Both the position numbers and the translations under genes were made by a program. Of a stretch of DNA of 18,347 bases, positions 1-7,352 are shown one piece after another. The first letter of the stretch is position 1. The number at the start of each line of letters is the position of its first letter. The stretch is from Nitrospirota bacterium (GTDB lineage: Bacteria > Nitrospirota > Nitrospiria > Nitrospirales > Nitrospiraceae): positions 1 to 18,347 of the forward strand of contig JACRQB010000003.1 in the NCBI GenBank assembly GCA_016222925.1, read 5' to 3'. The notes beneath the pieces are model-generated. The model saw only the letters and a program-made list of their open reading frames with translations. It had not been told where the DNA came from and ran no database searches.

Positions 1-282
1 TTTTATGGGGTCACGGTCGGGAAGATCGAAGCCCTGTCGGCGTGCCTTTTCCTTGAACGCTTCTACGGACTGTGTGTCGTAGAGCGGCTTGCATCCGGTG
101 CCTTTTTTCGTTGAAATCTGTTGATCGGGCGTCTTGCTTGAACACCAATAGACCGGTGCCGGTTGGTTGAGAGGATTATCCGGATTGAAGTCCTTTGCAT
201 CGACCTGTTCCAGGCAGAGGAACGGAAGGGTGAGGAACAGAAACGGTCTTATGTATGAGGAAGACGAATAGTTTCGAACCAT
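1..282 (-). CDS. Small exported protein of unknown function, 5' part only
   Basis: An open frame of 94 codons reads leftward from an ATG at 282-280 and runs off the window edge without a stop. The N-terminus looks like a Sec signal peptide: one Arg near the start, a hydrophobic stretch at about residues 12-24, then V-D-A at 27-29 as a plausible cleavage site. The Cys at residue 23 is preceded by P-F-L, which is not a lipobox, so a lipoprotein is unlikely. The mature part is polar and Pro/Asn-rich, with two cysteines (47 and 64) that could form a disulfide in the periplasm. I do not recognise the family. The gene is divergent from the dcw cluster and shares its upstream region, so it is probably a separate transcription unit. 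The call rests on the open frame, the signal peptide and the convincing gene start; the C-terminus is not visible. Confidence 0.6.
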   Translation of the reverse strand, partial: MVRNYSSSSYIRPFLFLTLPFLCLEQVDAKDFNPDNPLNQPAPVYWCSSKTPDQQISTKKGTGCKPLYDTQSVEAFKEKARRQGFDLPDRDPIK

Positions 283-402
283 GACAGCATTCTCTAATTG
301 AAATCCCTTGAAGTCAACCAAACTTCACCAGTTTGACAGACAAGGAAAGCGTTGGAACCTTTCGGAGGGTTAAGTTTCGTAGCTTGTTGTAAATAAATAA
401 TA

Positions 403-414
403 ATTCAATTGAAT
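403..414. repeat. Perfect 12-bp palindrome ATTCAATTGAAT
   Basis: The site is fully self-complementary and lies about 75 bp upstream of the rightward -35 element, within AT-rich DNA. It could be an operator for a dimeric regulator of either divergent gene, or chance in AT-rich sequence. No loop is present, so it is not a terminator. Confidence 0.3.
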
Positions 415-450
415 GCCGATTGCCAGATGATGCGTTTTCAAACTTCTGCA

Positions 451-462
451 CCTAAATTTAGG
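451..462. repeat. Perfect 12-bp palindrome CCTAAATTTAGG
   Basis: This is a second fully self-complementary 12-mer, ending 25 bp before the -35 hexamer of the rightward promoter. The position would suit an activator or repressor site, but no known operator is recognised. Its sequence differs from the palindrome at 403-414, so the two are unlikely to bind the same protein. Confidence 0.3.
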
Positions 463-486
463 CCTCGCTAAGTTACTGAAAGACTG

Positions 487-514
487 TTGACAAGCAAAAA
501 TGCCAGAGTATACT
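487..514 (+). promoter_or_regulatory. Sigma70-type promoter of the dcw cluster (Pmra-like)
   Basis: A perfect -35 hexamer TTGACA (487-492) is followed after 16 bp by TATACT (509-514), five of six matches to the -10 consensus. Transcription would start around 520-522, just upstream of the GTGGG repeats and the rsmH ribosome-binding site. It is the only strong promoter I see ahead of the cluster, so it probably drives rsmH and much of the downstream run, as Pmra does in E. coli. Inferred from sequence only. Confidence 0.65.
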
Positions 515-522
515 TCGTCAGG

Positions 523-547
523 GTGGGGGGAAGTGGAGGCGTGTGGG
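523..547 (+). promoter_or_regulatory. MraZ-box-like triple direct repeat
   Basis: Three pentamers GTGGG (523-527), GTGGA (533-537) and GTGGG (543-547) are separated by exactly 5 bp each, one per helical turn. This matches the described MraZ operator of TGGGN direct repeats with 5-bp spacers found between the mra promoter and mraZ in many bacteria. Here the box starts right after the predicted transcription start, contains the rsmH Shine-Dalgarno GGAGG (535-539), and its third repeat overlaps the rsmH GTG start. The region is generally G-rich, so chance contributes, but the exact phasing next to a good promoter supports the call. Confidence 0.55.
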
Positions 548-1475
548 TGAAAGTATTCTTGGTGAAAACTTGCACATCTCAGTGCTCGGTCAGGAAGTGT
601 GCTCTTGGCTTATTTTTGAGCAACCTACCACCATTGTGGATTGTACGGTGGGATATGGTGGGCATGCTGAAATGCTCCTAATGACTAGTCCTGTTGGATC
701 AAGGGTTATAGGGCTGGACCAAGACTCTCAGGCCATTGAGTTCAGTCAGCGACGGTTGAATCGATTTGGAGACCGTATTGTGTTGCGGCAAGGAAATTAT
801 CGAGACTTAAAGTCGCACCTTGCTGAAGCGGGTATCGCGAAGGTCGATGGTGTGCTGTTCGATTTTGGGGTTTCATCCCCGCAGTTGGACGATCCCTTGC
901 GAGGGTTCAGTTTTCAGCGAGAAGGTCCCCTGGATATGCGTATGGACCAAACGATCGGGATAACTGCCGCCGATTTGGTGAACTGTAGTCCCGAACATGA
1001 GCTTGCGGACATCATATTTCAGAATGGGGAAGAGAGGTATGCCAGGCGAATTGCTCGGGCCATCGTGCAGGAACGGCAACGACAGCCAGTCATGACCACC
1101 GGAGTACTTGCCTCTATCATCGCTCGGTCCGTGCCGGTGTCTTATCGCCACGGACGGATTCATTGTGCCACGCGGACCTTTCAGGCGCTTCGCATTGAGG
1201 TGAATCATGAACTGGATCTCTTGGAGCCCTCGCTTCGAGATGCAACCGAGGTGTTGGCTGTGGGGGGGAGGGTTTGCGCGATTTCTTTTCATTCTCTTGA
1301 AGATCGTATCGTGAAGCATACATTCCGGTCTCTTGCGCAAGGGCCAGACGCCACCTTGTCGATACTCACGAAGAAACCGGTCCTTCCTTCGGGGGCCGAG
1401 TGCGAAGCAAATCCCCGATCACGAAGCGCTAAATTACGAGTCGCTGAACGTCAACCGAGGATGGGACTTTTATGA
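543..1475 (+). CDS. rsmH: 16S rRNA (cytosine(1402)-N4)-methyltransferase RsmH (MraW)
   Basis: RsmH uses S-adenosylmethionine to methylate N4 of C1402 in the 16S rRNA decoding centre; the gene is a usual first or second member of dcw clusters. The 310-residue product has the family length. Near the N-terminus H-I-S-V-L begins the conserved core, followed by the SAM-binding segment D-C-T-V-G-Y-G-G-H (33-41), the D-F-G-V-S-S-P-Q-L-D motif (about 107-116), E-R-Y-A-R-R-I-A-R-A-I, and a C-terminal S-F-H-S-L-E-D-R-I-V-K motif. The start is GTG at 543, with GGAGG at 535-539; the 3-nt spacing is short, but no better in-frame start is visible. The stop overlaps the ftsL start (ATGA at 1472-1475). Phe replaces the more usual Leu in D-L-G-V-S-S, a conservative change. 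The gene appears intact. Confidence 0.95.
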   Translation: MGESILGENLHISVLGQEVCSWLIFEQPTTIVDCTVGYGGHAEMLLMTSPVGSRVIGLDQDSQAIEFSQRRLNRFGDRIVLRQGNYRDLKSHLAEAGIAKVDGVLFDFGVSSPQLDDPLRGFSFQREGPLDMRMDQTIGITAADLVNCSPEHELADIIFQNGEERYARRIARAIVQERQRQPVMTTGVLASIIARSVPVSYRHGRIHCATRTFQALRIEVNHELDLLEPSLRDATEVLAVGGRVCAISFHSLEDRIVKHTFRSLAQGPDATLSILTKKPVLPSGAECEANPRSRSAKLRVAERQPRMGLL

Positions 1476-1804
1476 AGGCCGTCACCGTTTTCCTAGGACT
1501 CTGTCTCGTATTTGTGTTTGTGTGGGAGCGCGTAGACGTGGTTCGGATCGGCTATCAGATTGAACGGTTGAAGCGTGACAAGACGGTGCTGGAACGTCAA
1601 CGAGATGAGCTTCGCGTTAAATTTTCCACATTGAGTGCCTCCGACCGGATCGCAAAATTGGCGACGGAAAAACTCGGCATGAGTCTGCCTCAGCAAGGGC
1701 AAATCATCGTGGTTCAGTCCAGACCAAGTGGTGTCCATCCCTCAGGTATTGCGTTGGTTGAGCTGAAAGTCGCCAGGAATGATCTTCCCAGCGGGAGGTT
1801 CTAA
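1472..1804 (+). CDS. ftsL: Cell division protein FtsL
   Basis: A 110-residue single-pass membrane protein with an N-terminal hydrophobic segment (about residues 3-17) and almost no cytoplasmic tail. It is followed by a charged, heptad-rich coiled coil (about 24-60) and the F-S-T-L-S-A-S-D-R-I-A-K-L-A-x-E-K-L-G-M segment typical of FtsL. FtsL joins FtsB and FtsQ in the periplasmic subcomplex that activates the FtsW-FtsI septal synthase. The ATG overlaps the rsmH stop and the TAA is immediately followed by the ftsI GTG, so translation of the three is probably coupled. Identification rests on topology, the coiled coil and position, because FtsL sequences diverge strongly. Confidence 0.85.
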   Translation: MKAVTVFLGLCLVFVFVWERVDVVRIGYQIERLKRDKTVLERQRDELRVKFSTLSASDRIAKLATEKLGMSLPQQGQIIVVQSRPSGVHPSGIALVELKVARNDLPSGRF

Positions 1805-3520
1805 GTGGCCGGTTCCCTTCTTTCTCGCGGTCGTCGGTATGTCCTATTGTTGCTGTTGCTGTGTGGGTTTGGAGTGGTTCTGTTCCGGCTGGTCACGTTG
1901 CAAGTGTTGCAAGCGGCTGAACTCTCATCCCAAGCGGATCGACAGCACCAAAAGACGGTATCGCTGGAAGGGGCGCGCGGCACGATCGTCGACCGACATG
2001 GCAAGATTTTAGCCATGAATGTGGAGGTGCCGTCCGTATTCGGAGTTCCAACCACAGTAGATAGCCCTCTTAAGACCGCTCGGCAGTTATCGCCGATTCT
2101 GCATGTGAGGACCGATGAGTTGGAGCGAAAACTCCGACAGGACCGGAGATTCGTATGGTTAGCTCGAAAATTGGATCCTGAGCAGGGGCGTCGCCTGGAT
2201 CGTTTGTCGCTTGATGGGATCGGGGTTGTGATGGAAGGGCGACGGTTCTATCCCAAAGGGCCGCTTCTGGCCCATGTGTTGGGTTTTTCGGGAATGGACG
2301 GTGAGGGCTTGGAAGGCGTCGAGCATCGCTACGAACCGTACTTGCATGGTGAGAAGCGGATGATGGTGCTGCAACGCGATGCCTTAGGGCATACGGTATT
2401 TCCTAAGGGCATGATGGAACGGAGTCCGACGCCCGGCCATAGCCTCACACTTACGATTGATGAGGTGATTCAGTATATCGTTGAGAGAGAGCTTGAGGAC
2501 GCGGTTGGCCGCGCGCGGGCCAAGTCAGGAACAGTGATTGTGCTTGATCCAAAGACCGGAGCGGTGTTGGCTATGGCGGTGAGTCCGCGATTTGATCCCA
2601 ATGCCGTATCGGCTCTGAGCCCTGATCGCTGGCGGAACAGGGCGCTGACGGATGCCTATGAACCAGGATCAACTATGAAGGCGATGATGGCTGCGGCAGC
2701 CATTGAGGAGCGAGTGGTAAGGCCGAATACGATGGTATTCGGGGAGCATGGTCGTATGACCGTCGCGAATACCGTGATTCATGATCATGAACGACTGGGA
2801 TGGATCTCCTTTGCGCAGGTGATTCAGAAGTCCAGCAACATTGGGGCGGCGAAGACCGGTATGGCGTTGGGGGAGCACCGGCTCTATCGATATCTCCAGG
2901 CATTCGGTTTTGGACAGCGAACGGAGATCGATCTTCCCGGAGAGGGAGTTGGACTGGTTAGAGACCCCAAAGACTGGGGGCGCCGTTCGGTCGCGTCTAT
3001 TTCCATAGGGCAAGAGATTGGTGTGACGCCACTTCAAATGGTATCTGCGGTTGCGGCCATTGCCAACGACGGTATGTTAATGAAGCCTTACGTGGTGTCA
3101 GAAATACGAGATGCTGATAACCACATCCTCAGACAGATCCCTCCTCAAGCCAAGCGACGGGTCATTTCTCCGGAAACGGCTCGCAGCGTGACGAAGATTC
3201 TTGAAGGTGTCGTGACGGACGGCACCGGGACGAATGCGGCTATCCCGGGATTTCGGGTGGCTGGAAAAACCGGCACAGCCCAAAAAATCGATCCCCGAAC
3301 CGGCACCTATTCAGCCTCTCGATTTGTTGCGTCTTTTACGGGGTATGCGCCGGCAGACAACCCGCAGCTCGCCATGATTGTGGTGATCGATGAACCTCAA
3401 GGTGATACGCTGGGCGGGGCTGTCGCCTCTCCGGTGTTTAGTCGCATCGGGGAGCAGGTGTTAAGCTACTTAGGCGTGCCATCGAATGCACCAATCACGT
3501 TGGCGATGGCTTCGCGATAA
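1805..3520 (+). CDS. ftsI: Septal peptidoglycan transpeptidase FtsI (PBP3, class B PBP)
   Basis: This 571-residue protein has a short cytoplasmic tail, one transmembrane helix (about 13-35), a PBP dimerisation domain starting at A-R-G-T-I-V-D-R (57-64) and a C-terminal transpeptidase domain. All three penicillin-binding motifs are present: S-T-M-K (289-292, catalytic Ser289), S-S-N (343-345) and K-T-G-T (488-491). It cross-links septal peptidoglycan in the periplasm as the partner of FtsW. The GTG start abuts the ftsL TAA. Length and motifs are those of a functional FtsI, with no sign of the internal losses seen in some neighbours. No C-terminal PASTA repeats are visible. Confidence 0.95.
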   Translation: MAGSLLSRGRRYVLLLLLLCGFGVVLFRLVTLQVLQAAELSSQADRQHQKTVSLEGARGTIVDRHGKILAMNVEVPSVFGVPTTVDSPLKTARQLSPILHVRTDELERKLRQDRRFVWLARKLDPEQGRRLDRLSLDGIGVVMEGRRFYPKGPLLAHVLGFSGMDGEGLEGVEHRYEPYLHGEKRMMVLQRDALGHTVFPKGMMERSPTPGHSLTLTIDEVIQYIVERELEDAVGRARAKSGTVIVLDPKTGAVLAMAVSPRFDPNAVSALSPDRWRNRALTDAYEPGSTMKAMMAAAAIEERVVRPNTMVFGEHGRMTVANTVIHDHERLGWISFAQVIQKSSNIGAAKTGMALGEHRLYRYLQAFGFGQRTEIDLPGEGVGLVRDPKDWGRRSVASISIGQEIGVTPLQMVSAVAAIANDGMLMKPYVVSEIRDADNHILRQIPPQAKRRVISPETARSVTKILEGVVTDGTGTNAAIPGFRVAGKTGTAQKIDPRTGTYSASRFVASFTGYAPADNPQLAMIVVIDEPQGDTLGGAVASPVFSRIGEQVLSYLGVPSNAPITLAMASR

Positions 3521-3544
3521 TCGTAATCGTACTGGGGAGTGTCG

Positions 3545-4936
3545 ATGACCTTGGCAACCCTGCTTCAGTCGCTAGAAGGACGGGTGAAGATTCTTGATCG
3601 CCATGGAAATTTGGACGTGTCTGTCAACGCGATTACTGATGATTCTCGGACTGTCTCAGCCCACAGTCTCTTTGTCGCCGTGAAAGGCGAGCAGGTTGAT
3701 GGACATGAGTTTATTCCCGCGGCAATGAGAGGGGGAATGGTCGCATTGTTGTCGCAGCAGCCGGTGCGTGAGGTGTCTCTTCCCTTCGTCCGCGTTGACG
3801 ACTCCAGAAAGGCGCTCGGTCTGCTGGGGGGGCGCTTTTATGGAGACCCCTCGTCGAAGATTCGGATGATCGGTGTGACTGGAACGAATGGGAAAACCAC
3901 TACGACGTATATCTGCAAAGCGCTGATGGAAGCCCTGGGCCACCCAGTAGGGTTGATCGGAACCGTTGCCTATCAGATCGGTGAGCGCACGATGCCAGCA
4001 ACGCACACGACACCTGGTTCTCTTGAGCTGCAACAGCTGCTTGCCAAGATGGTCACCGGCGGGTGCAACAAGACTATGGAGGAGTACTTTCAGGCGAAAC
4101 TGAGACTATTTACAGAATTGAAGGGAGGGCTCAAGGCGAATAAACGGGCGATCGTCAACATCGATGACCCCTATGGAACTCGCATTGTCGAGCGTTGTCC
4201 GGTCCCGGTTTGGACCTATGCATTAAACGCCAAGGCGGACCTGCGCGCGGAAGCGGTGCGGCTGTCTCTTCAGGGGACAACCTTTACTGCGGCGACTCCG
4301 GTCGGGAGCTTCCCCATCGAGAGTCATCTTGTAGGTGAGCACAATGTCTACAACCTACTTGCTGCCATAGGTGTCGCGCTTCATGAAGGGGCCACCCCCT
4401 CGCAAATTCGTGAGGCCGTGGCGAGCGTCACAAACGTGCCGGGACGGTTCGAACGTGTGATCGCGGGCCAGCCGTTTACGGTGGCCGTAGATTACGCCCA
4501 CACCGAAGACGCACTAGTCCGACTGCTGACGGCGGCACAAGTACTGAAAACCGGACGCATCATCACGGTCTTTGGATGCGGTGGAGACCGTGACCGAGGA
4601 AAGAGGCCGAAGATGGGAGAAGCGGCCGTGCGCTACAGCGACGTCGTGATACTAACGTCGGACAATCCCAGAACCGAGGACCCCCTCTCAATCCTGGAAC
4701 AAGTAGAAATCGGGGTGAACGAGGCACTGCGCCTACGGCCACACGTTCAGTACCGAAAAGTGTCCGATCGGCGAGACGCCATCGAAGAGGCGGTGCGGGA
4801 GGCCCAGAGTGGGGATATGGTGTTGATTGCCGGTAAAGGACACGAAGATTACCAGATCATCGGCACGAAGAAGGTTCATTTCGACGATCGCGAGGTGGCA
4901 CGCGACGCTATCGAACGACTCGGAGCCCGCATCTAG
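3545..4936 (+). CDS. murE: UDP-MurNAc-tripeptide synthetase MurE (meso-DAP type), with an in-frame internal deletion
   Basis: MurE adds the third stem amino acid to UDP-MurNAc-L-Ala-D-Glu in the cytoplasm. Seen: an N-terminal UDP-binding domain, the P-loop G-T-N-G-K-T-T-T (113-120), the Lys of E-E-Y-F-Q-A-K that is carbamylated in the family, and D-N-P-R at 373-376, which selects meso-DAP. ATG 3545 is preferred over GTG 3539 because GGGGAG lies 5 nt upstream of it. Odd: between T-G-G-C (ending about 174) and K-T-M-E-E-Y, the family has about 35-40 more residues, including M-E-V-S-S-H (Mg/ATP site) and T-N-L-x-x-D-H-L-D. They are missing, joined in frame near 4063-4072. The product, 463 residues, is about 30 shorter than usual and would probably be inactive. 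Confidence 0.9.
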   Translation: MTLATLLQSLEGRVKILDRHGNLDVSVNAITDDSRTVSAHSLFVAVKGEQVDGHEFIPAAMRGGMVALLSQQPVREVSLPFVRVDDSRKALGLLGGRFYGDPSSKIRMIGVTGTNGKTTTTYICKALMEALGHPVGLIGTVAYQIGERTMPATHTTPGSLELQQLLAKMVTGGCNKTMEEYFQAKLRLFTELKGGLKANKRAIVNIDDPYGTRIVERCPVPVWTYALNAKADLRAEAVRLSLQGTTFTAATPVGSFPIESHLVGEHNVYNLLAAIGVALHEGATPSQIREAVASVTNVPGRFERVIAGQPFTVAVDYAHTEDALVRLLTAAQVLKTGRIITVFGCGGDRDRGKRPKMGEAAVRYSDVVILTSDNPRTEDPLSILEQVEIGVNEALRLRPHVQYRKVSDRRDAIEEAVREAQSGDMVLIAGKGHEDYQIIGTKKVHFDDREVARDAIERLGARI

Positions 4937-4977
4937 TCTATGGATGCAGGGGGCGGTTGGTGCGTGGAAGTATCCAG

Positions 4978-6426
4978 ATGACACTGTTTACCGTCGAAGA
5001 ATTGCGGGAAGTGATCAGCGCTAAAGTCTTGGCCAGCGATGGGGTGAGTTGGGCAAAACAACGTATCCGTGGAATCAGCCTCGATACTCGTACTCTTCAG
5101 CCTGGTGATCTCTTTCTTGCGCTGCAGGGAGATCGATTCGACGGCCATGACTTTGTGGCGATGGCGCTCTCGCGCGGGGCGGTTGGAGCGATCGTCCTCG
5201 ATTCCTACGAGGTGTCGGGGATTTCCTTGAAGCGTGGTTCGAAGCGGGCCCAGCCATTTATCCTCGGTGTCCGCGATCCACTCCATGTCTATCAGCAGCT
5301 GGCTGCGTACCACCGAAGCCGATTTCACATTCCTGTCGTTGCCGTCACGGGAAGCAACGGTAAGACGACGACGAAAGAAATGGTCGCCGGTGTCATGGCC
5401 CATCGCTGGAAAATTCTCAAGACGGAAGGGAACTTGAATAACCGTGTGGGCGTCCCGCAGACACTGCTTCGCCTTAACGAGCGACACAAGGGAGCGGTCA
5501 TCGAGATGGGAGTCGACAATCTCGGTCAGACCACCAGGCTGTGTGAAATAGTTCGCCCCACGATCGGGATCATTACGAACATCGGCCCCGACCACTTAGA
5601 GTTTTTTGGGACAATGGAGGTGTCAGCTCAGGCAAAGGCGGAGATGCTCGATCTGCTTCCTCCTGATGGAGTTGCAATCCTGAACGCAGATGATTCGTAT
5701 TACGACTATCTTGCTGCGCGAGCTCGCTGTCGTGTGGTGTCGTTTGGTTTTTCATCAAGGGCTGACGTCCGTGCCATGGATCTGAAATCTGACGGGCGCA
5801 ATGGGACGATCTTTCGTCTTCTGCTTCCAGGAACGGTGCGTCATGCCGTGGTTCATATTCGAGTGCAAGGAGACCACAACGTCACCAATGCCTTGGCGGC
5901 AGGAGCGGTCGGTTCGATTTTGGGCTTGTCCGGAGGGGTGATTGCTCAGGGACTGTCCCGTTTCCGACCTGCTGCCATGCGGTCGCAGGTGCGAGTGAGT
6001 CAGGGCGTGAAGTTGATCATCGACTGTTACAATGCCAACCCGGCCTCCATGAAAGCAGCGGTGCAGTTGCTCGCGCAAACAGGGACAAAACGAAAGAGAA
6101 TTGCCGTGCTTGGCGATATGCTGGAACTTGGCCCGAATGCCGCTCAGATGCATGAGGAAGTCGGCGGATTCGTGGCACGCCACGGCATTGATCAGCTCAT
6201 AGCCTGTGGCCTATTGGGGCGGAGTCTCGCCAAAGGGGCGAAGCAGGCAGGACTGGATCAAACCCATATTCTTGAAGTGCCGGATGCGCGCGCGGCGTCC
6301 GCCGCCATAAAAACCTTTGTGAAGCCGGGTGATACCGTGCTGATCAAAGCATCGCGCGGGATGAAATTAGAGCTTGTCGCTGATGCGCTTCGAGGAGCAA
6401 CACATACGACAAGAAAGGCGTCCTAA
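4978..6426 (+). CDS. murF: UDP-MurNAc-tripeptide--D-alanyl-D-alanine ligase MurF
   Basis: MurF joins the D-Ala-D-Ala dipeptide (made by Ddl) to UDP-MurNAc-tripeptide, giving the pentapeptide used by MraY. The protein has the three Mur-ligase domains: an N-terminal part with D-T-R-T-L-Q-P-G-D-L-F, the P-loop G-S-N-G-K-T-T-T (125-132), E-G-N-L-N-N-x-x-G-V-P-x-T-L that marks MurF, N-I-G-P-D-H-L-E, and a C-terminal domain with D-C-Y-N-A-N-P and G-D-M-L-E-L-G. ATG 4978 has GGAAG 7 nt upstream; an upstream GTG at 4960 is possible but poorly supported. About 482 residues, somewhat longer than E. coli MurF, and with no gap. It starts 41 nt after murE. Confidence 0.95.
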   Translation: MTLFTVEELREVISAKVLASDGVSWAKQRIRGISLDTRTLQPGDLFLALQGDRFDGHDFVAMALSRGAVGAIVLDSYEVSGISLKRGSKRAQPFILGVRDPLHVYQQLAAYHRSRFHIPVVAVTGSNGKTTTKEMVAGVMAHRWKILKTEGNLNNRVGVPQTLLRLNERHKGAVIEMGVDNLGQTTRLCEIVRPTIGIITNIGPDHLEFFGTMEVSAQAKAEMLDLLPPDGVAILNADDSYYDYLAARARCRVVSFGFSSRADVRAMDLKSDGRNGTIFRLLLPGTVRHAVVHIRVQGDHNVTNALAAGAVGSILGLSGGVIAQGLSRFRPAAMRSQVRVSQGVKLIIDCYNANPASMKAAVQLLAQTGTKRKRIAVLGDMLELGPNAAQMHEEVGGFVARHGIDQLIACGLLGRSLAKGAKQAGLDQTHILEVPDARAASAAIKTFVKPGDTVLIKASRGMKLELVADALRGATHTTRKAS

Positions 6427-6440
6427 CGGTCGTTCAGGCT

Positions 6441-7329
6441 ATGCTGTATATCTGGCTCTATCCATTCCATAAAGAATTTTCGTTTCTGAATGTCTTTCGG
6501 TATCAGAGCTTCCGCATCATTTATGCCGCGGTCACGGCGTTTCTGATCGCCTTCGTGCTCGCGCCGTGGGTAATTCGCAAGCTTCAAGAAATTAAGTTAG
6601 GGCAGCAGATACGTGATGACGGACCGAAGCGACATCTCGCTAAAAGTGGGACGCCCACGATGGGTGGCATCCTCATTATTTTCGCAGTCACGTTGTCCAC
6701 CCTGCTCTGGGCCGATATCTCGCGTCCCCACATCTGGCTGGTTCTTGCTGCGACACTAGGGTTTTGTGCCATTGGGTTTGCGGACGACTATCTCAAATTC
6801 ATCAAGTTCCAACGCTGTGAACCTCACTGATGGTCTCGACGGGCTGGCTATCGGTCCTGTGATGATTGCTGCGTTGGCGTACACCGTGGTCGCTTACGTC
6901 ACCGGTCACCGATTGATGTCGGAATACCTTCTGATCCCACACATCGACGGAGCCGGAGAGTTGGCGGTCTTTACGGCGGCCATCCTGGGTTCGAGTCTCG
7001 GGTTCCTTTGGTTCAACACCTATCCGGCCTCGGTCTTTATGGGCGATGTCGGTTCGCTCCCGCTTGGGGCAGCCCTTGGGACGGTCGCGGTCATCAGCAA
7101 GCATGAGCTGTTGTTGCTCATGGTCGGCGGTGTTTTCGTGATCGAGGCCGTCTCGGTCATTTTCCAAGTTGCCTCATTCAAGTCCCGAGGGAAGCGAATA
7201 TTCCTCATGGCCCCAATCCACCACCACTTTGAGATGAAAGGTTGGGAGGAGCCGAAAGTCGTTGTGCGTCTCTGGATCATCGCCATTTTGTTGGCGCTAT
7301 TGAGCTTGAGCACGCTCAAGTTGAGGTAA
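6441..7329 (+). pseudogene. mraY: Phospho-MurNAc-pentapeptide transferase MraY, broken by an internal deletion with frameshift
   Basis: MraY moves phospho-MurNAc-pentapeptide onto undecaprenyl phosphate in the inner membrane, forming lipid I. The first part (6441 to about 6803) contains the start, the first membrane helices, G-G-I-L-I-I and the active-site F-A-D-D-Y. It then runs out of frame and stops at 6830. The second part (about 6805-7329) resumes one frame over at S-N-A-V-N-L-T-D-G-L-D-G-L-A and continues through F-M-G-D-V-G-S and A-P-I-H-H-H to a normal C-terminus. Compared with the roughly 360-residue family, about 65-70 residues (transmembrane helices after the D-D-Y motif) are absent at the join (6797-6809), and the missing length is 3n+2. 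Both halves are well conserved, with no other stops. An assembly error or a recent deletion would explain it; no product would be functional as it stands. Confidence 0.88.
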
Positions 7330-7352
7330 TGGAAATGGTGGGAGTGGACACC

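Larger units (their letters stand above)
283..542. other. Divergent intergenic region upstream of the dcw cluster
   Basis: About 260 bp of visibly AT-rich DNA separates the leftward exported-protein gene from rsmH. I see no credible gene here. It holds two perfect 12-bp palindromes (403-414 and 451-462), a good rightward promoter (487-514) and a three-repeat MraZ-box-like element (523-547). A typical mraZ gene (roughly 430-460 bp) is absent from the position it usually occupies, directly before rsmH. Confidence 0.7.

Noticed and set aside
333..338. TTGACA hexamer upstream of the dcw promoter as a second promoter
   Set aside because: No acceptable -10 element lies 15-19 bp downstream.
873..1340. 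Long antisense open frames, here and opposite most other genes
   Set aside because: They mirror the codon bias of the real genes, lack recognisable domains and overlap strongly conserved coding sequence completely.
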